A stretch of 64,000 nucleotides of DNA, taken from contig JAICTU010000001.1 of NCBI GenBank assembly GCA_025936205.1, positions 1-64,000 on the forward strand. The letters run 5' to 3'. Below are positions 44,439-54,750 of this stretch, in pieces; within the stretch, counting starts at the first letter, position 1, and each line of letters starts with the position of its first letter. Both the position numbers and the translations under genes were made by a program. This DNA comes from Polyangiaceae bacterium (GTDB taxonomy: Bacteria > Myxococcota > Polyangia > Polyangiales > Polyangiaceae). The notes beneath the pieces were generated by a model that was not told the DNA's origin, searched no databases, and worked only from the letters and a program-made list of their open reading frames with translations.

Positions 44439-45602
44439 TCATTCTCCGAGCAGCGGGAGCTCCAGCAGAGCTCGCCCGATCCAGCCGTAGAGCAGATCCG
44501 TCGTCGGTGACATCACGTCGGCCGCTCGCGCGTCGCGCAGCAGCCGTTGCAGCAACTTCCCTTCCCGGTACGAACTGCCGCCGGTGAGCGTCATGCTTTC
44601 GTTGGTGACCTGCACCACCGAGCGCGCCACCTCGGCCTTGGCCGCACACAGTGCCGGCAGGGCGTCGGGCTCCCCGCGATCGGCACACGCCGCCGCCCAA
44701 TAGCAGAGCCGGCGCGTGCGCTCGACGTTGGCCCAGAGCGCGCCCAGCCGGTGCTGCAGCACCCCGATCTCGGCAAGCGCGCCGCCGGTATGCGTGTAGC
44801 GCCGACGCATCAAATGCGCCCGCGCCTCGTCCAGCGCGCGCCCCGCGATGCCGAGATATGTCCCTGCCATCGCCACCAGAAAGTACGGAGCGACGACGCT
44901 GAACACGTACCAGATTTGATCGCCTTCTTGACCCAGACGATTCTGTGCTGGCACGCGCACGTCCGACAGGGTGACGCTGCGAGACGAGTTGCCGCGCATA
45001 CCCCAGCCAGCCCAGTGCTCGCCCCACTCCAGGCCCTGCGTTTTCGCCGTCACGAGCAACAGCGAGAAGTGCCCGGGCGGAGCGGACTCATCGTCTGACG
45101 CCGCGGACACGATGTACGAATCCGCATGGCTGCCATTCGTCACAAAGCACTTGTTGCCGCGTAGCGAGTAGCCGCTGCCCCCGTCGATGCTCGTCATCTT
45201 GACTTGGGGCAAGTAGAAGTGACTCCCCGTTCCTGGTTCTGACAGAGCCAACGTCGTCAGGTGCCGCCCGGCGACGATCGGCCCCAGCAAACGCTCGGCC
45301 TGCTCGGGCGTGGCCTTGGCGGCGATGCAAGCCGCCGCCACGCAATGCATCCCGAAGCACAGTCCGGTCGAGCCGTCGGCGCTGCCCAGCACCTCACACA
45401 CCTGCAGCAAGCCCGACAGACCACGCTCCTGTCCGCCGAATCGTTCGGGAACGACGAGAGCGCCGAGCCCCGCAGCCTGCAGCGAACGCAGCGCGAGCTC
45501 CGGCCAGACACAGTCCCGATCCCATTGCTCGGCGTGTGGCGTGACCACCTCTCGGGCGATCGCTCGCGCGAGCTCGAGCTCGCGAAACTCCTTCACCTCC
45601 AT
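44439..45602 (-). CDS. Acyl-CoA dehydrogenase family protein
   Basis: A 387-aa flavoprotein oxidising acyl-CoA thioesters or related substrates. The start at 45602 (MEVKEFRELELARAI) follows a GAGGAGAAG site. Conserved segments: VPERFGGQERGLSGL, LALSEPGTGSHFYLPQ (FAD/substrate region), GYSLRGNKCFVTNGSHAD and a C-terminal TGGSSYREGKLLQRLLRD. It matches the family in length. The unusual point is its tight coupling to a hybrid histidine kinase 3 nt downstream, which suggests a metabolic input to signalling or co-regulation. Confidence 0.9.
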   Translation of the reverse strand: MEVKEFRELELARAIAREVVTPHAEQWDRDCVWPELALRSLQAAGLGALVVPERFGGQERGLSGLLQVCEVLGSADGSTGLCFGMHCVAAACIAAKATPEQAERLLGPIVAGRHLTTLALSEPGTGSHFYLPQVKMTSIDGGSGYSLRGNKCFVTNGSHADSYIVSAASDDESAPPGHFSLLLVTAKTQGLEWGEHWAGWGMRGNSSRSVTLSDVRVPAQNRLGQEGDQIWYVFSVVAPYFLVAMAGTYLGIAGRALDEARAHLMRRRYTHTGGALAEIGVLQHRLGALWANVERTRRLCYWAAACADRGEPDALPALCAAKAEVARSVVQVTNESMTLTGGSSYREGKLLQRLLRDARAADVMSPTTDLLYGWIGRALLELPLLGE

Positions 45603-45851
45603 GACTTCTCCTCGACGATTCACCGACGCTTTCGGCTCGACGGGGCACCCCCCTCGGCGCAGCGTACTCGGATCCGCGTGCACGGCGCGAGACTGAAGTT
45701 GCCACCGGCGCAGACCGAGCCACAGGGATGGGGCGAGAACGGCGGCGCGGAGCGGCCGTGGAAGTGTCGCCTGCACAGGACACCCCCCTTTTGTGGCGCG
45801 ACTTTACTGCCACGCCGTCGTCCGGCGCTGGACGAGCGCGCTGAGCCCCAA

Positions 45852-46721
45852 TCAAGCCTGCTGACGGTCCAACCCCCAGCGCTCGATCGCCGCGCGCGCC
45901 GCCGCTTCGCTCTCGAACACGGCGAGGAAGCGATTCTTGTGGCAGAACCTGGCGCCAGGCACGCCCACCACGGCCGACAGGGCCTCGTCGACCAGCCCGG
46001 CCCACTCGACGGGTAGCGGGCGCTTGGTGCCGCGATCCCCTGCCTGCGGCGGAATCCCGAGCAACTGCCAGCGGCCGCCTTCGTCGGGAAACAAGACGTA
46101 GTCGGTGGGGTGGGCAGCCCCGCCGTGCGCGAAGTAGGGCCGCTTCCACTTGTAGTAGCGGTCGAGGACCAGGATGCGCGAGCCCGTGGCCTTGGCCTGT
46201 TGCATCGCTGCCACGACCGCAGTGATGGCCTCTTCACTCCTCTGCTCATGGGCGCGGAAGCCCCGGAGCACTCCTTCACACATCGCCACGGCATCGAGAA
46301 AGCGCGCGTCGAACTCGGCAGGCGAGCGGGCTTGCTCGGCGAGCACGGCCACGATCGTGGAAATGCACGGCACCCCCGCAGCGGGGCTACGGCGTCCAGT
46401 GTCCACGGCATCGATGTGGTCCACCCAGTCCGTGCGGAGCTGAGCCGCCGAGCGCGCCGGGAGCTTCCCCACCTGCTCCAGCCAGCTCAGCACCATGCCA
46501 GCGGACGACAGCGAGCCCGCATAGGCCTGCTGGTGATGGTCGAAGCGGCCGCGGGCAGGATCGTATTCGCCGCCGACGTCGATGGCGATGTCCGCCCGGG
46601 CGAGGATCGCCGGCTCGCGGGTGCGGACCAGCTCCAGCTCTTCGCCCAGGAAGACCCGGAGCAGGGCGTAGGCGAAGACTTCGTCGGCATGAAAGGGACC
46701 AGAATGAGTGACCACCAGCAC
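45852..46721 (-). CDS. MYG1/UPF0160 family metal-dependent hydrolase-like protein
   Basis: A 289-aa DHH-like phosphoesterase-related protein. The chosen GTG at 46721 begins VLVVTHSGPFHADEVFAYA, exactly where the family starts. Metal-binding motifs are HSGPFHADE, DVGGEYDP and RFDHHQ; WVDHIDAVDTGR follows. Eukaryotic MYG1 is a mitochondrial/nuclear exonuclease; the bacterial role is not settled. It lies 56 nt downstream of the VWA lipoprotein gene on the same strand. Confidence 0.9.
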   Translation of the reverse strand: MLVVTHSGPFHADEVFAYALLRVFLGEELELVRTREPAILARADIAIDVGGEYDPARGRFDHHQQAYAGSLSSAGMVLSWLEQVGKLPARSAAQLRTDWVDHIDAVDTGRRSPAAGVPCISTIVAVLAEQARSPAEFDARFLDAVAMCEGVLRGFRAHEQRSEEAITAVVAAMQQAKATGSRILVLDRYYKWKRPYFAHGGAAHPTDYVLFPDEGGRWQLLGIPPQAGDRGTKRPLPVEWAGLVDEALSAVVGVPGARFCHKNRFLAVFESEAAARAAIERWGLDRQQA

Positions 46722-46777
46722 AGCTGGACGGATAGCGCCGATGGGCAGCCGGGGAAAGCCTCGTCCCGGTGCTGCGC

Positions 46778-47812
46778 TTACTTCTTCGCCTCGGGCTCGG
46801 CCACGTTCTTCAGACTGAAGGTGGGCGCTCGCTCCGGATTGCATTCCGGGGGCGGGCCGAAGCCCGTTGCCTGAAAGCTATATTCCAGTGCGCCCTTGCC
46901 AGCTTGCTCGTCATTCAGCTCGATGCGCACCACGTGCTCGCCGCTGCGCGCGGGCGTGCAGTACGAGAGCAGGTAGAAGCGCTTGCTGTGGTTCTCGATT
47001 TTGGCCGCGATGCGATCGAACGCTTCCTTCACTTTGGCCCGGTCAGCGCCCTGCTCGGTGCCGTTGCGGCCGATGTCGGAGAGCTGGGCCTGGGCCAGCT
47101 CGGCTTCGTCACCGATACCGATGGCGAACAGCTCGTAGTGAGCGTAGGCAGGCTCGTCGATCGCGCTCCGCATCTGTTCGCGGCTCACGCGCGCCGCGCG
47201 GTCGGCCCCGTCCGAAAACACCACCAGCGTGCCGAACTTCAGGGGTCGTTGATCGCGATCGAGGTCGGCCTTCAAGCGCTGGAGACCTTGCACCACCGCG
47301 CCGTGTAGATTGGTGGAAGGGTCGCGCGGCTTGTAGTGTCGCAGACCTTCGAGGCCGCCCTTCACGGCCTGCTCGGCCTGCGTGAAGGGCACGATGGGGT
47401 GGATCTGCTCCGCGCCATCGAAGGCGTACACCGCCACTTTCTGCGTCTTCCCAACGCGCTCCGTGAAGAGCTCGGCGGCGTCCACCAGGGGGTCAATCTG
47501 GCCCGACTCGGTGATGCTGCCGCTCACGTCCAGCAGCAGCAGTGTGTACATCACCGCCGCAACTTCCGGGTTCTGGATCACCTGCTTGCTCTCGTAGACC
47601 GAGACCAGGCCGTCATCCTCGTAGATCCTGAAGTGGTCGGCGCTCAGCCCCCCGACGGGGTCATCCCCCCTCTGGGCCGTGAAGAAGACCCAGACGTTGT
47701 TGGGCTTGCGCTGCTCGGAGTTGATCAAGGTCATGTTCACATGGCCGGCACAGCCGGCTCCGAACACGAGCGCCGCGCAGGCGCACGCGCGAAGGAAGCG
47801 CAGATCGGGCAT
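46778..47812 (-). CDS. VWA-domain lipoprotein
   Basis: A 344-aa exported protein. The start at 47812 gives a lipoprotein signal ending VFGAGC (Cys21). A short beta-rich part (NNVWVFFTAQ, DHFRIYEDDG) is like VWFA-related adhesion proteins. The VWA domain follows with the metal-ion-dependent adhesion site DVSGS in TLLLLDVSGSITE and the later SDGADR. The C-terminal segment has YLLSYCTPARSGEHVVRI. It probably mediates metal-dependent protein contacts at the envelope. The partner is unknown. Confidence 0.88.
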   Translation of the reverse strand: MPDLRFLRACACAALVFGAGCAGHVNMTLINSEQRKPNNVWVFFTAQRGDDPVGGLSADHFRIYEDDGLVSVYESKQVIQNPEVAAVMYTLLLLDVSGSITESGQIDPLVDAAELFTERVGKTQKVAVYAFDGAEQIHPIVPFTQAEQAVKGGLEGLRHYKPRDPSTNLHGAVVQGLQRLKADLDRDQRPLKFGTLVVFSDGADRAARVSREQMRSAIDEPAYAHYELFAIGIGDEAELAQAQLSDIGRNGTEQGADRAKVKEAFDRIAAKIENHSKRFYLLSYCTPARSGEHVVRIELNDEQAGKGALEYSFQATGFGPPPECNPERAPTFSLKNVAEPEAKK

Positions 47813-47907
47813 TGCCAAGGGCACTACGGCGAACGGCCCCCGCTTCCTGAGCGCCTCCTGGCGCACTCTTCCCGACTTCCAGCCCCGGCACACGCTGCGG
47901 GGGCTGC

Positions 47908-49053
47908 CTAGTGCTTGGAGCGTTTGGCTCGTGATCGGCGCTTGGAGCGCGCCGAAGACTTCTCGCTGCCCGGCTGGACTGGCGCGGGGGCACCATTGCC
48001 GATGGCCGGTGGTTCCGACGGTGGCTCTGCTTCTGGGGCCAGGCTGGCCAGGGCCTCTGGCGTAGCCTCGGCCTGCGCCAACGTGCCCAGCACGGCCGGG
48101 GCCTGCGCCACCGCCGCGTTCACGGCAGCGGCCGGCGCGGCCTCCGTCGCCTCCGCGACCGCGGGCTGCACGACGGCAACCGGCTGCGCTGCGACCTGCA
48201 CCACCGCCGCCTGCACAGCCTCCACCTGCACGGGCGCGACCGCTTCCGCTTCGGCTTCTTCGCGCAGGTTCACGGTGGCCGCGGGCAGCGAGCGCGCGTG
48301 CGCGGATACCTTGGCTGCCTCGGCCGGTGCTGGAAGAGCACGCGGCTCCTGGACACGGATCGGCCGGCTCGCTGAGGGGCGAACGTCATCGAGGCCGGGC
48401 CAGGGCGCGAGCAGACGCACAAAGGCCGCTATCTCGGCTCGAGCGAACGGCAACGTCCGCTCCGCCGCCGAGTCATCCCCCAGCCAGCCGAGGAACAAGC
48501 TGCGCCGCAAACCGATGAAGGCTCCGGCAGCGACCCCCGGCAAGACCCAGCCGGAGATCTCGCCGCGATCGCGCGCGAGCTCCAGCTGACGCTCGATCTG
48601 CGAACCATAGCGGATGGCCAGCGGCCCCTGCAGCAGCGCCGTCGGGGACAGCGGATTCAGGCTATCGAGCAGCCAGCTGCGCACCAGCGCCTTGCAGGGC
48701 TCGAGCAGCTGCAACTCCAGCTCGAACCAGCTCTGCAGGCGCTCGGTGAGCGACGCCCCGCGCCGGCTTTGCTCCTCCAGCTGCTCGCCCAGCAGGTCCA
48801 GCATTCGCTCGAAGAGCCCGAGCGCCAAACAGCGCGAAGTGGGGTAGCGGCGGCTCACCTCGCGCACATCCAGATCACCCGAGCGCGCGACGTCATCCAG
48901 CGCCGCGGCGTGGAGCCCATGCGTGCCGAAATAGCGGAGCGCCGCATCCAGAGCAGGATCTCCCAGCGGGATCGCTGGTGCCGCCGATGCCGACGCCTTC
49001 GATAGCGCCCACGATGCCCCTGCCCCGCCTGTGCCCACCACCATCGCAGCCAT
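47908..49053 (-). CDS. TetR-like regulator with long low-complexity basic tail
   Basis: A 381-aa protein. Residues about 30-80 form a TetR-type helix-turn-helix (ALRYFGTHGLHAAALDDVAR, then VSRRYPTSRCLALGLFERML). An all-helical ligand-binding-like region follows to about 220. The last 150 residues are an Ala/Val/Glu/Pro-rich low-complexity tail (for example AVVQVAAQPVAVVQPAV) ending in a basic cluster SKRRSRAKRSKH. Such a tail is not part of normal TetR proteins (about 200 aa) and may add non-specific DNA binding. The start at 49053 is uncertain; an upstream in-frame ATG at 49131 exists. Confidence 0.75.
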   Translation of the reverse strand: MAAMVVGTGGAGASWALSKASASAAPAIPLGDPALDAALRYFGTHGLHAAALDDVARSGDLDVREVSRRYPTSRCLALGLFERMLDLLGEQLEEQSRRGASLTERLQSWFELELQLLEPCKALVRSWLLDSLNPLSPTALLQGPLAIRYGSQIERQLELARDRGEISGWVLPGVAAGAFIGLRRSLFLGWLGDDSAAERTLPFARAEIAAFVRLLAPWPGLDDVRPSASRPIRVQEPRALPAPAEAAKVSAHARSLPAATVNLREEAEAEAVAPVQVEAVQAAVVQVAAQPVAVVQPAVAEATEAAPAAAVNAAVAQAPAVLGTLAQAEATPEALASLAPEAEPPSEPPAIGNGAPAPVQPGSEKSSARSKRRSRAKRSKH

Positions 49054-49603
49054 GCCGGCGATGCTAGTCAGCAATGGCGCTGGACGCACCGACCAAAACG
49101 CACTCCGTGCGCGTGCCGCAAGTCGGGGCACTGCTTGACCGATGCGCCACGGTGTGACCGCCCTACCGCCCCCGGTTCAGTAGTAGATCCCACTTGCGTA
49201 CCGCGCGCGTCGCGAGCTGGTAACGGCGATCTTTGGTGGCCCTCCGCCCGGAGCCGCCGGCACGCTGGGCCTATCCTGAGGGGCTCGGAGCCGTGCGGCG
49301 GCGAGCCCACCAGCATGTGCCCACCACGAGCTGCCGGGCGGCACAGCGCCTGGACGAAGCTGCCCCAACTCACCACTTCGCTGCGCCGCGGAGCAAGCGC
49401 TCGAGCTCACCCCTGTCTGCAAGTGCGAACTCCAGAGGCCCGCCCCGGCTTCCGTTCAGTGAGGTACCTGCCCACGGTCGCGCGCAACTGCGTACCGGTG
49501 CAGTGAGCGGTGCTGGGAGGGTGCTCCGTTCTGGCGCACGGTTGCGCGCTGTATCGCAAACGAGCGGTGCGTTGACGGAGCTCGACGGGCTCGCTCGCGG
49601 CCG
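49054..49603. other. Intergenic region carrying repeat copy C
   Basis: A 550-nt stretch without a supportable gene. It contains the palindromic repeat at 49267-49322. Short open frames here translate the repeat or have no plausible start. Confidence 0.5.
49267..49322. repeat. Palindromic dispersed repeat, copy C
   Basis: The core GGGCTCGGAGCCGTGCGGCG continues GCGAGCCC and differs from copy A at one base over 28 nt. The right outer arm is AGCATGTGCCC; the left outer arm has decayed to GGGCCTATCCT. It lies between divergent or tandem minus-strand genes. Confidence 0.7.
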
Positions 49604-50542
49604 TCAGCTCTCGTGGAACGGATCCTTCACGACGAGGGCGTTTTCGTCGCCACAGGCGATGGACGCATCGGGACGCAAGTGCTCGAGATCGACGATGCGC
49701 TCCGCCCAGGTCTCCGGGATCAGGTCCGCGATCGCGCGGTAGTTGTTGACGCCGAAGTAGCGCCAGGCCTCCGGCAGGGCGCTCTGGATGAGGCGACGCA
49801 GAGCAGCGCGCTTGAGCTCCGCCGGAGAGTGCGTCTCTTGCCGAGATGACTGCAGGTGCAGCGTGGCCGCGAGCACCATCGCCTCCTCGGCGAACAGCAG
49901 GCGCATGTTGCGCAGCTTCTCCTCGCCCTCGAGCCGCGGAAAGGCTTGCCAGGCGCCGTCGCGGTCGACGAGCGGCTCCGCTCCGAGCTTCAGGTGCTCG
50001 TGAAGCCGGCGATGCAACTCGGCTTCGGGTTGAACGGGTATCTTGGGATGGCAGGCGTCAGCACACGTTCGGTTCGCTTTGGCGTGGGCCTCAGCGTGCA
50101 ACTCTCGCGAGTGCTCCTGAATCGGACGCAGGAACTCCTCAACTTCCGGGGGCACCTCCTTGATCCACTCCTGCAGCTGATAGAGATCCTCGAGGTTCTT
50201 GTGCCAGTGCAGAACCCCGTAGATGAGCCCGCACTGCTTCGTGAAGAGTACGAAGGCGGGCGGTGGCACGTGGAGCGGCCCGAGCACGGGCTCCTCCAGA
50301 ACGGGCGCGTCTCGAAACACGTCCAGGGCTCGCGCGTAGAACGGGAGCTCCTCGGCGATGTCCAGTTCCACCATCACCGAGTTGTAGTCGAAGTGGACCT
50401 TGTATTGATTCTGGCGGCCCAGTCGTGGGAGCACCTGATCCAGGCGCGCGACGTCGGCGCGTGTGCCGATCAGATCCCAGTCCTTGGCCGCGCGAAACTG
50501 CGGAAAGTGGTAACGCAGCGCGCGGCTTCCGTAGACGAGCAT
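49604..50542 (-). CDS. Nucleotidyltransferase-like protein of unknown substrate
   Basis: A 312-aa cytoplasmic protein. The N-terminus has a nucleotidyltransferase-like pattern: LVYGSRALRYHFP (GS motif) and AAKDWDLIGTRAD, with DWD as the probable metal-binding pair, and VMVELDIAEE as a third acidic strand. The rest is mostly helical, rich in His and Glu (HSRELHAEAHAKANRTC). It could modify RNA, protein or a small molecule. It starts 4 nt after the stop of the MopE-like gene, so it may be co-transcribed. Confidence 0.7.
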   Translation of the reverse strand: MLVYGSRALRYHFPQFRAAKDWDLIGTRADVARLDQVLPRLGRQNQYKVHFDYNSVMVELDIAEELPFYARALDVFRDAPVLEEPVLGPLHVPPPAFVLFTKQCGLIYGVLHWHKNLEDLYQLQEWIKEVPPEVEEFLRPIQEHSRELHAEAHAKANRTCADACHPKIPVQPEAELHRRLHEHLKLGAEPLVDRDGAWQAFPRLEGEEKLRNMRLLFAEEAMVLAATLHLQSSRQETHSPAELKRAALRRLIQSALPEAWRYFGVNNYRAIADLIPETWAERIVDLEHLRPDASIACGDENALVVKDPFHES

Positions 50543-50546
50543 CCGC

Positions 50547-51833
50547 TCAACCGTAGTCGGAATCGCTGGCGGTGTTCAAGATGTCGTGCCAGGGCAGGCC
50601 GTCGCGCTGCGAGGGCACGACGTCGAAGGTGCGGTCACGCGGCAAGAAGAGATAGCCCGTGCATGTACCTGTCGTCGCGTTGCAGCCCGTGGTCGTGGTG
50701 CAGCTCTTATCCGACCACCAGCTGATGCCCGAGCTGCTGCTGGTAGCAGTTTGGAGGCACTTGTACAGGATCATGCTGCCGCTGTAGACGGGGCCGCACA
50801 TGTATGTGCCCGGGATGCACTGCGTGCAGCTGCCCTGGTAACAAGTGTTGGGGCAATCAGCGTCGTTGCCCCAGAAGCCACTGTTGTTACAAGTCTGGCG
50901 GGTCTTGTCGTTGGCGCAGTGCGCGCCGGCGTAGGGATTCGCTCCGCATACGATCGCGGTGCCGCCGATGCCGCCGCATTGGAGGACGCCACACTGATTG
51001 CAGGCCGCGCCGAGCGCTCCGGGCGGAGACTCGTTGCAGCCGCCGCATACGTCGGTGATGAACGCTGCGTTGCCGTCGTTGCAGTCGGGACCCGGATTCT
51101 GCTCGCACAGCCTCGACCCAGCGCCATCCCCGTCGGTGTCTTTCGGGACGATCAGAGCGCCGACGCACCGGCAGTCGGGGTCTTCGACGGGGCCGGGCTT
51201 CGAGGCACAGATGACGGCATCCGGTCCGTCGCAAGCGTAGGCGCCACACTCGCTGCAGTCTTCGCCCACGGCGTGCGGCAGGACCGTGCATCCGCCACAA
51301 GCGTTGTGCGTGACCGCTGGATCGGCGTCATCGCAGTCCAGGCCCGGAACGAGGCTGCACGCGCGGCTTCCCACGCCGTCACCGTCGGCGTCGATCGCCT
51401 TGATGAAGCCGTCGACGCAGGCGCAAGCCGAGTTGTCGGGACCGGTGCCGTCCGTCCCCGCGTCAACGCTGCCCGCGTCGGAGCCTGCATCCGGAGTTCC
51501 TGCGTCGGAGGCTGCGTCCGTGGTGCCTGCGTCCGTGGTGCCCGCGTCAGGGATTCCGAAGGGGTGGAAGGGGTCGCACGGAATGGGGTCAGGGGGTGCT
51601 CCTGCCGAGCCACCCTGGTCGGTCCCTCCCTCGCCAGCGGCGCCACCGATGCCCGCCTCGCCCCCGGAAGAGAGCAGGACGTCAGCTGAACCCCCGCTGC
51701 CCGCGTTCTGTCCAATCCCCAGCTTGGAATAGTCGCGCTCGGGGACACCGCAGCGCACGAGCAGAAACAGCGCCGTGAGGCTCGTACCGAGGCGGATCGC
51801 GTTCCGAAGGTAGTGTTTCAAAATTGCCCCCAC
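50547..51833 (-). CDS. MopE-like lipoprotein with Asp-rich metal-binding motifs
   Basis: A 428-aa secreted protein with a GTG start, overlapping the upstream gene's end by 16 nt. The signal ends LFLLVRC. An unusual low-complexity linker follows, made of repeated DAG(T/S)-type units (DAGTTDAGTTDAASDAG, encoded at about 51460-51545). Two or three units of the putative metal-binding repeat follow: DADGDGVGSRAC..GLDCDDADPAVTHNACGGC and its copy with DTDGDGAGS. Many Cys suggest an extracellular disulfide-bonded protein. The Asp-loop repeats probably bind calcium. Confidence 0.85.
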   Translation of the reverse strand: MGAILKHYLRNAIRLGTSLTALFLLVRCGVPERDYSKLGIGQNAGSGGSADVLLSSGGEAGIGGAAGEGGTDQGGSAGAPPDPIPCDPFHPFGIPDAGTTDAGTTDAASDAGTPDAGSDAGSVDAGTDGTGPDNSACACVDGFIKAIDADGDGVGSRACSLVPGLDCDDADPAVTHNACGGCTVLPHAVGEDCSECGAYACDGPDAVICASKPGPVEDPDCRCVGALIVPKDTDGDGAGSRLCEQNPGPDCNDGNAAFITDVCGGCNESPPGALGAACNQCGVLQCGGIGGTAIVCGANPYAGAHCANDKTRQTCNNSGFWGNDADCPNTCYQGSCTQCIPGTYMCGPVYSGSMILYKCLQTATSSSSGISWWSDKSCTTTTGCNATTGTCTGYLFLPRDRTFDVVPSQRDGLPWHDILNTASDSDYG

Positions 51834-52906
51834 AGGCCCAGCTCATTGCCGGTTGCGTAAGGTTGGATCGTCATACCGGCTGCCGTGACCGCCGCTTCTT
51901 TCTTGCCCTGCATCAGCAGGAGGGTGACGCCCGCGCCCACACCGACGGCGCCCACGCCGAATGAGACGACGGAGAGCGTGCCTCTCGTGGACGCCTTGTG
52001 GTCCAGTCGCTGCATCGCGAGCTGGTCGGACGTGAGGCATGCCTGTGAGGCGAGGCAGGCCTTGTACTTGCTGTCGCCGTCCGATACGGCCGCCGAGCGC
52101 TGCGTCAGGAACAACACGCCCATTCCGACGCCGACCGCCCCGACGCCGAACGAGACGTACATCGGAACCGGCGACTGCCAGAACCCTTCGTGGGCCGACC
52201 CGGAGGTCGTGGGCGCCGGCGCGGGCGCCACCACCGGCGCGGGCGGGGGCGCCTCCACGGGTGCGGGCTTCGCCGCCTCGAACTTCACCTCGTGCGTGCC
52301 CTTGCTGCTGGTCTCGAGCTCGTGGGTCTGAGCTGCCTGATCGGCCCACTGTGCCGTGAAGCGATGAACGCCGGGGCGGACGCGCAAGACCAGAGACCCG
52401 CCCTCGGGCACGTCATAGTAGTTCTTGACGTCGTCGCCCTTGTTCGCGCTCCTCACGTCGGTGACGCGAGTGCCCGCGGGGAGCCCCGAGATGGTGACGG
52501 TCGCCGTGGTGGCGGACAGGGTGTCGAGGTCGCTCTGGAACTGGGCTCGCTCGTCCCTGCTCAGCTCCTTGCCGCCCTGCTCCAGGTAGCCCTGAAAAGC
52601 CTGGATCGCTTCGCCGTCGCGCTCGAGCTTCATCGCCGTCACGCCGAGATTGCCGAGGATCTTCCAGGACGGCGACTCCGCGTAGGCCGCCTTGAACTGC
52701 TCGTACGCCTCTTCGTAGCGTGCCCCATCGGGATCCTGGAGCAGCGTCACGCCGGTGCGGAACAGCTCGCGCGCCTTCTCGGTGATCTGAACGGTCGGGG
52801 CTGCGCCCTTCGGGGCAGCCTGGGCCGTCGCCGAACCCGCGCCCATCACCAGCAGCAGGGCGCTCAGCGAGGTCACGAGGATGTGAGAGGAAGCGAATGC
52901 TTTCAT
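51818..52906 (-). CDS. TPR / PEGA-like membrane protein
   Basis: A 362-aa protein. The start at 52906 gives a cleavable signal (LSALLLVMGAGSATAQAA). TPR-like helices (ARYEEAYEQFKAAYAESP) precede a PEGA-like beta segment (ATVTISGLPAGTRVTDVR, LVLRVRPGVHRFTAQW). A Pro/Ala linker of about 35 residues leads to two membrane helices with nearly the same sequence, SFGVGAVGVGMGVLF and SFGVGAVGVGAGVTLL, separated by about 55 residues with a Cys pair. This architecture is common in Polyangiales next to Ser/Thr kinases; here a kinase gene is divergent, 295 nt away. Confidence 0.82.
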   Translation of the reverse strand: MKAFASSHILVTSLSALLLVMGAGSATAQAAPKGAAPTVQITEKARELFRTGVTLLQDPDGARYEEAYEQFKAAYAESPSWKILGNLGVTAMKLERDGEAIQAFQGYLEQGGKELSRDERAQFQSDLDTLSATTATVTISGLPAGTRVTDVRSANKGDDVKNYYDVPEGGSLVLRVRPGVHRFTAQWADQAAQTHELETSSKGTHEVKFEAAKPAPVEAPPPAPVVAPAPAPTTSGSAHEGFWQSPVPMYVSFGVGAVGVGMGVLFLTQRSAAVSDGDSKYKACLASQACLTSDQLAMQRLDHKASTRGTLSVVSFGVGAVGVGAGVTLLLMQGKKEAAVTAAGMTIQPYATGNELGLWGQF

Positions 52907-53201
52907 GACGTCCGTTGAGTGTAGGGGAAACCCGCGCACACCTTGTCGTTCATGGCACGAACCACAAACCCGACGACTTGCGAACGGCCGGCGAACGGTC
53001 CCCTGAAACCCCTGTCTCGAGTCATCGCGGTGTGTTGCACGAGCTGGTGCCACAGCTCTGACGCAGGGCTCGCATGTAGGAGGAGCGCGCCCGCAGAGCG
53101 CAACAACCGGGCCGCATGGCTCTCCGAGGCAAGGCGTGCAAAATTTAAGTCCCGGGCCCCCCGATCTGCGCTCAGCCGTTCAGGTGGGATGAGGAGAGAC
53201 C

Positions 53202-54725
<1,524 letters not shown>

Positions 54726-54750
54726 GCTGCCGCGACAGGGACGCGCGCTC

